Assembly: GCF_938030815.1 (NCBI RefSeq)
Contig: NZ_CALHII010000036.1
Span: 1-6,915, forward strand
Direction: 5' to 3'
Source: an uncultured Campylobacter sp.
GTDB taxonomy: Bacteria; Campylobacterota; Campylobacteria; Campylobacterales; Campylobacteraceae
DNA length: 6,915 nt
In this document: piece after piece, positions 6,256 through 6,915 of the stretch
Numbering within the stretch: position 1 is the stretch's first letter
How the letters are laid out: each line of letters opens with the position of its first letter
Program-made: the position numbers and the translations under genes
The notes under the pieces: generated by a model
The model's database searches: none
Seen by the model: the letters and a program-made list of their open reading frames with translations, nothing else
Told to the model about the DNA's origin: nothing

Positions 6256-6332
6256 GCGGCAAATTTACCTCTGCGCGACATTTACTCCGCGCGGCGGAAA
6301 TTTTAACTGCAACCGCAGAGTAAATTTACCGC
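6256..6332. repeat. 77-bp interrupted inverted repeat with an inner hairpin
   Basis: Left arm GCGGCAAATTTACCTCTGCG (6256-6275) pairs with right arm CGCAGAGTAAATTTACCGC (6314-6332), with only one mismatch and one unpaired C. The 38-base loop contains its own perfect stem TCCGC-gcg-GCGGA (about 6286-6298). Such a foldback could be a structured RNA, a miniature repeat element or a protein site. There is no T-run after it, so it is not a standard terminator. I do not recognise the family. Confidence 0.6.
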
Positions 6333-6660
6333 ATTAGCCGCTGCAAGCCGCGTTTTAACGCTTGAAAAATTAGTATTAAAAACACTCTTATTTAAATTCA
6401 TAGTGAAAATTTAATTATCGCTCGCTTCTGTGCGCATCGGCTACGCCTAACAAAATCTCATTAAATTTTTCCGCAAAAATCCAAGGCGCACACTAATGAC
6501 AGATACCCCGAGCTGACTGCATTTAAATTTTGATATTTATAATGTAGAGTAAATTTTTAAAGCTCATTACGCCTTTAAATTTCTCATTCGCTCTTTAAAC
6601 CGCCAAGAGCAAATAAAATTTTATTCATCAATGCCTATAAATAGCGATTGCACGGGAGAA

Positions 6661-6915
6661 TCAAATATGCTTGATAGCGATAACGCCTTTTAATATTTCA
6701 TAAATATTTAATCTTTTCGGAGCTATAATTTCGTCCGTGAATTTCATTCGCAAAATTTTATCAAAGACATCTTTAGACATTCGATACAGTTCTTTTCCTG
6801 CAAATGTCAACTTAAAATTTTTTGAATTTCTTTCGATAAGTTGTATATCTAATTTTGTTTCCAATTTTTTTATTTGTATAGACACCGCTGATTGACTAAT
6901 ATACAGTTTTTTTGC
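6661..6915 (-). pseudogene. Truncated LysR-type transcriptional regulator (N-terminal DNA-binding part)
   Basis: The minus-strand frame enters from the right edge, and 84 codons are visible to TGA at 6661-6663. They begin AKKLYISQSAVSIQIKKLE, continue with LDIQLIERNSKNFKLTFAG and fit the LysR winged helix-turn-helix: recognition helix SQSAVSIQIKKLE, then the wing with the usual L-x-ER and LT-x-AG-x-EL signature. LysR regulators have about 300 residues with a large ligand-binding domain; this one stops roughly 30-40 residues after the HTH, just as RLNIYEILKG might start that domain. No continuation was found in the same frame past the stop, and an imperfect repeat of ATCGCTAT near the stop may mark the break. 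Codons are much more AT-rich than in neighbouring genes. The true start lies outside the window; an internal GTG at 6885 is not the start. A short functional DNA-binding protein cannot be excluded. Confidence 0.68.

Larger units (their letters stand above)
6056..6660. other. Gene-free region between convergent prs and the LysR remnant
   Basis: About 605 bp without a credible coding frame or tRNA. It contains the hairpin at 6072-6108, a perfect TATAAT at 6124-6129, a 77-bp inverted repeat at 6256-6332, and AT-only palindromes (AATAAAATTTTATT at 6612-6625). From about 6340 rightwards the sequence is visibly more AT-rich than the rest of the window. Confidence 0.65.

Noticed and set aside
6429..6492. 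Inverted pair TGTGCGC / GCGCACA in the prs-LysR spacer
   Set aside because: Seven-base arms about 50 bases apart are not beyond chance in GC-patterned DNA of this kind.
6612..6625. AATAAAATTTTATT palindrome near the LysR remnant stop
   Set aside because: It is entirely A/T, gives an unstable hairpin and is another form of the common AAATTT-type words.

Overview
The window looks like chromosomal DNA from a Campylobacterota member, most likely a Campylobacter species of fairly high GC. Reasons: the DnaX N-terminus (ALALKYRPKSF), a TATAAT-like -10 with T-rich or unrecognisable -35 sequence in front of most genes, and GC-rich coding sequence combined with intergenic DNA full of the word AAATTT. 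The species is inferred from style; no marker gene fixes it.

Layout. Bases 1-547 (minus) hold the first 182 codons of a CPA2/Kef-type cation:proton antiporter cut by the left edge, with a candidate promoter whose spacer contains an 18-bp perfect palindrome. Bases 823-1989 (minus) hold a two-gene unit: a YajG-like lipoprotein followed with no gap (stop TAG directly abutting ATG) by a ComF-family phosphoribosyltransferase. A short divergent promoter region (about 1990-2081) separates this unit from dnaX on the plus strand (2082-4373, TTG start), which encodes a clamp-loader subunit enlarged by two long Ser/Asn/Gln/Ala-rich linkers. A 752-bp gene-free stretch follows (4374-5125) with about 18 copies of AAATTT and a degenerate 61-bp repeat. 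Then comes prs (5126-6055), encoding PRPP synthetase. Bases 6056-6660 have no convincing gene but contain a hairpin, an orphan perfect -10 hexamer and a 77-bp interrupted inverted repeat. From roughly 6340 the DNA becomes more AT-rich, and at the right edge (6661-6915, minus) is a short LysR-type regulator that ends just after its DNA-binding domain, probably a gene remnant.

Function. dnaX (replication) and prs (nucleotide precursor supply) are housekeeping genes. The ComF-family protein may act in DNA uptake, and its pairing with a lipoprotein gene recalls, from memory, the mapA-ctsW pair of Campylobacter jejuni. I see no new multi-gene defence, mobile or biosynthetic system here. The parts most worth a second look are the DnaX linkers, the AAATTT-rich spacers and the structured DNA downstream of prs.
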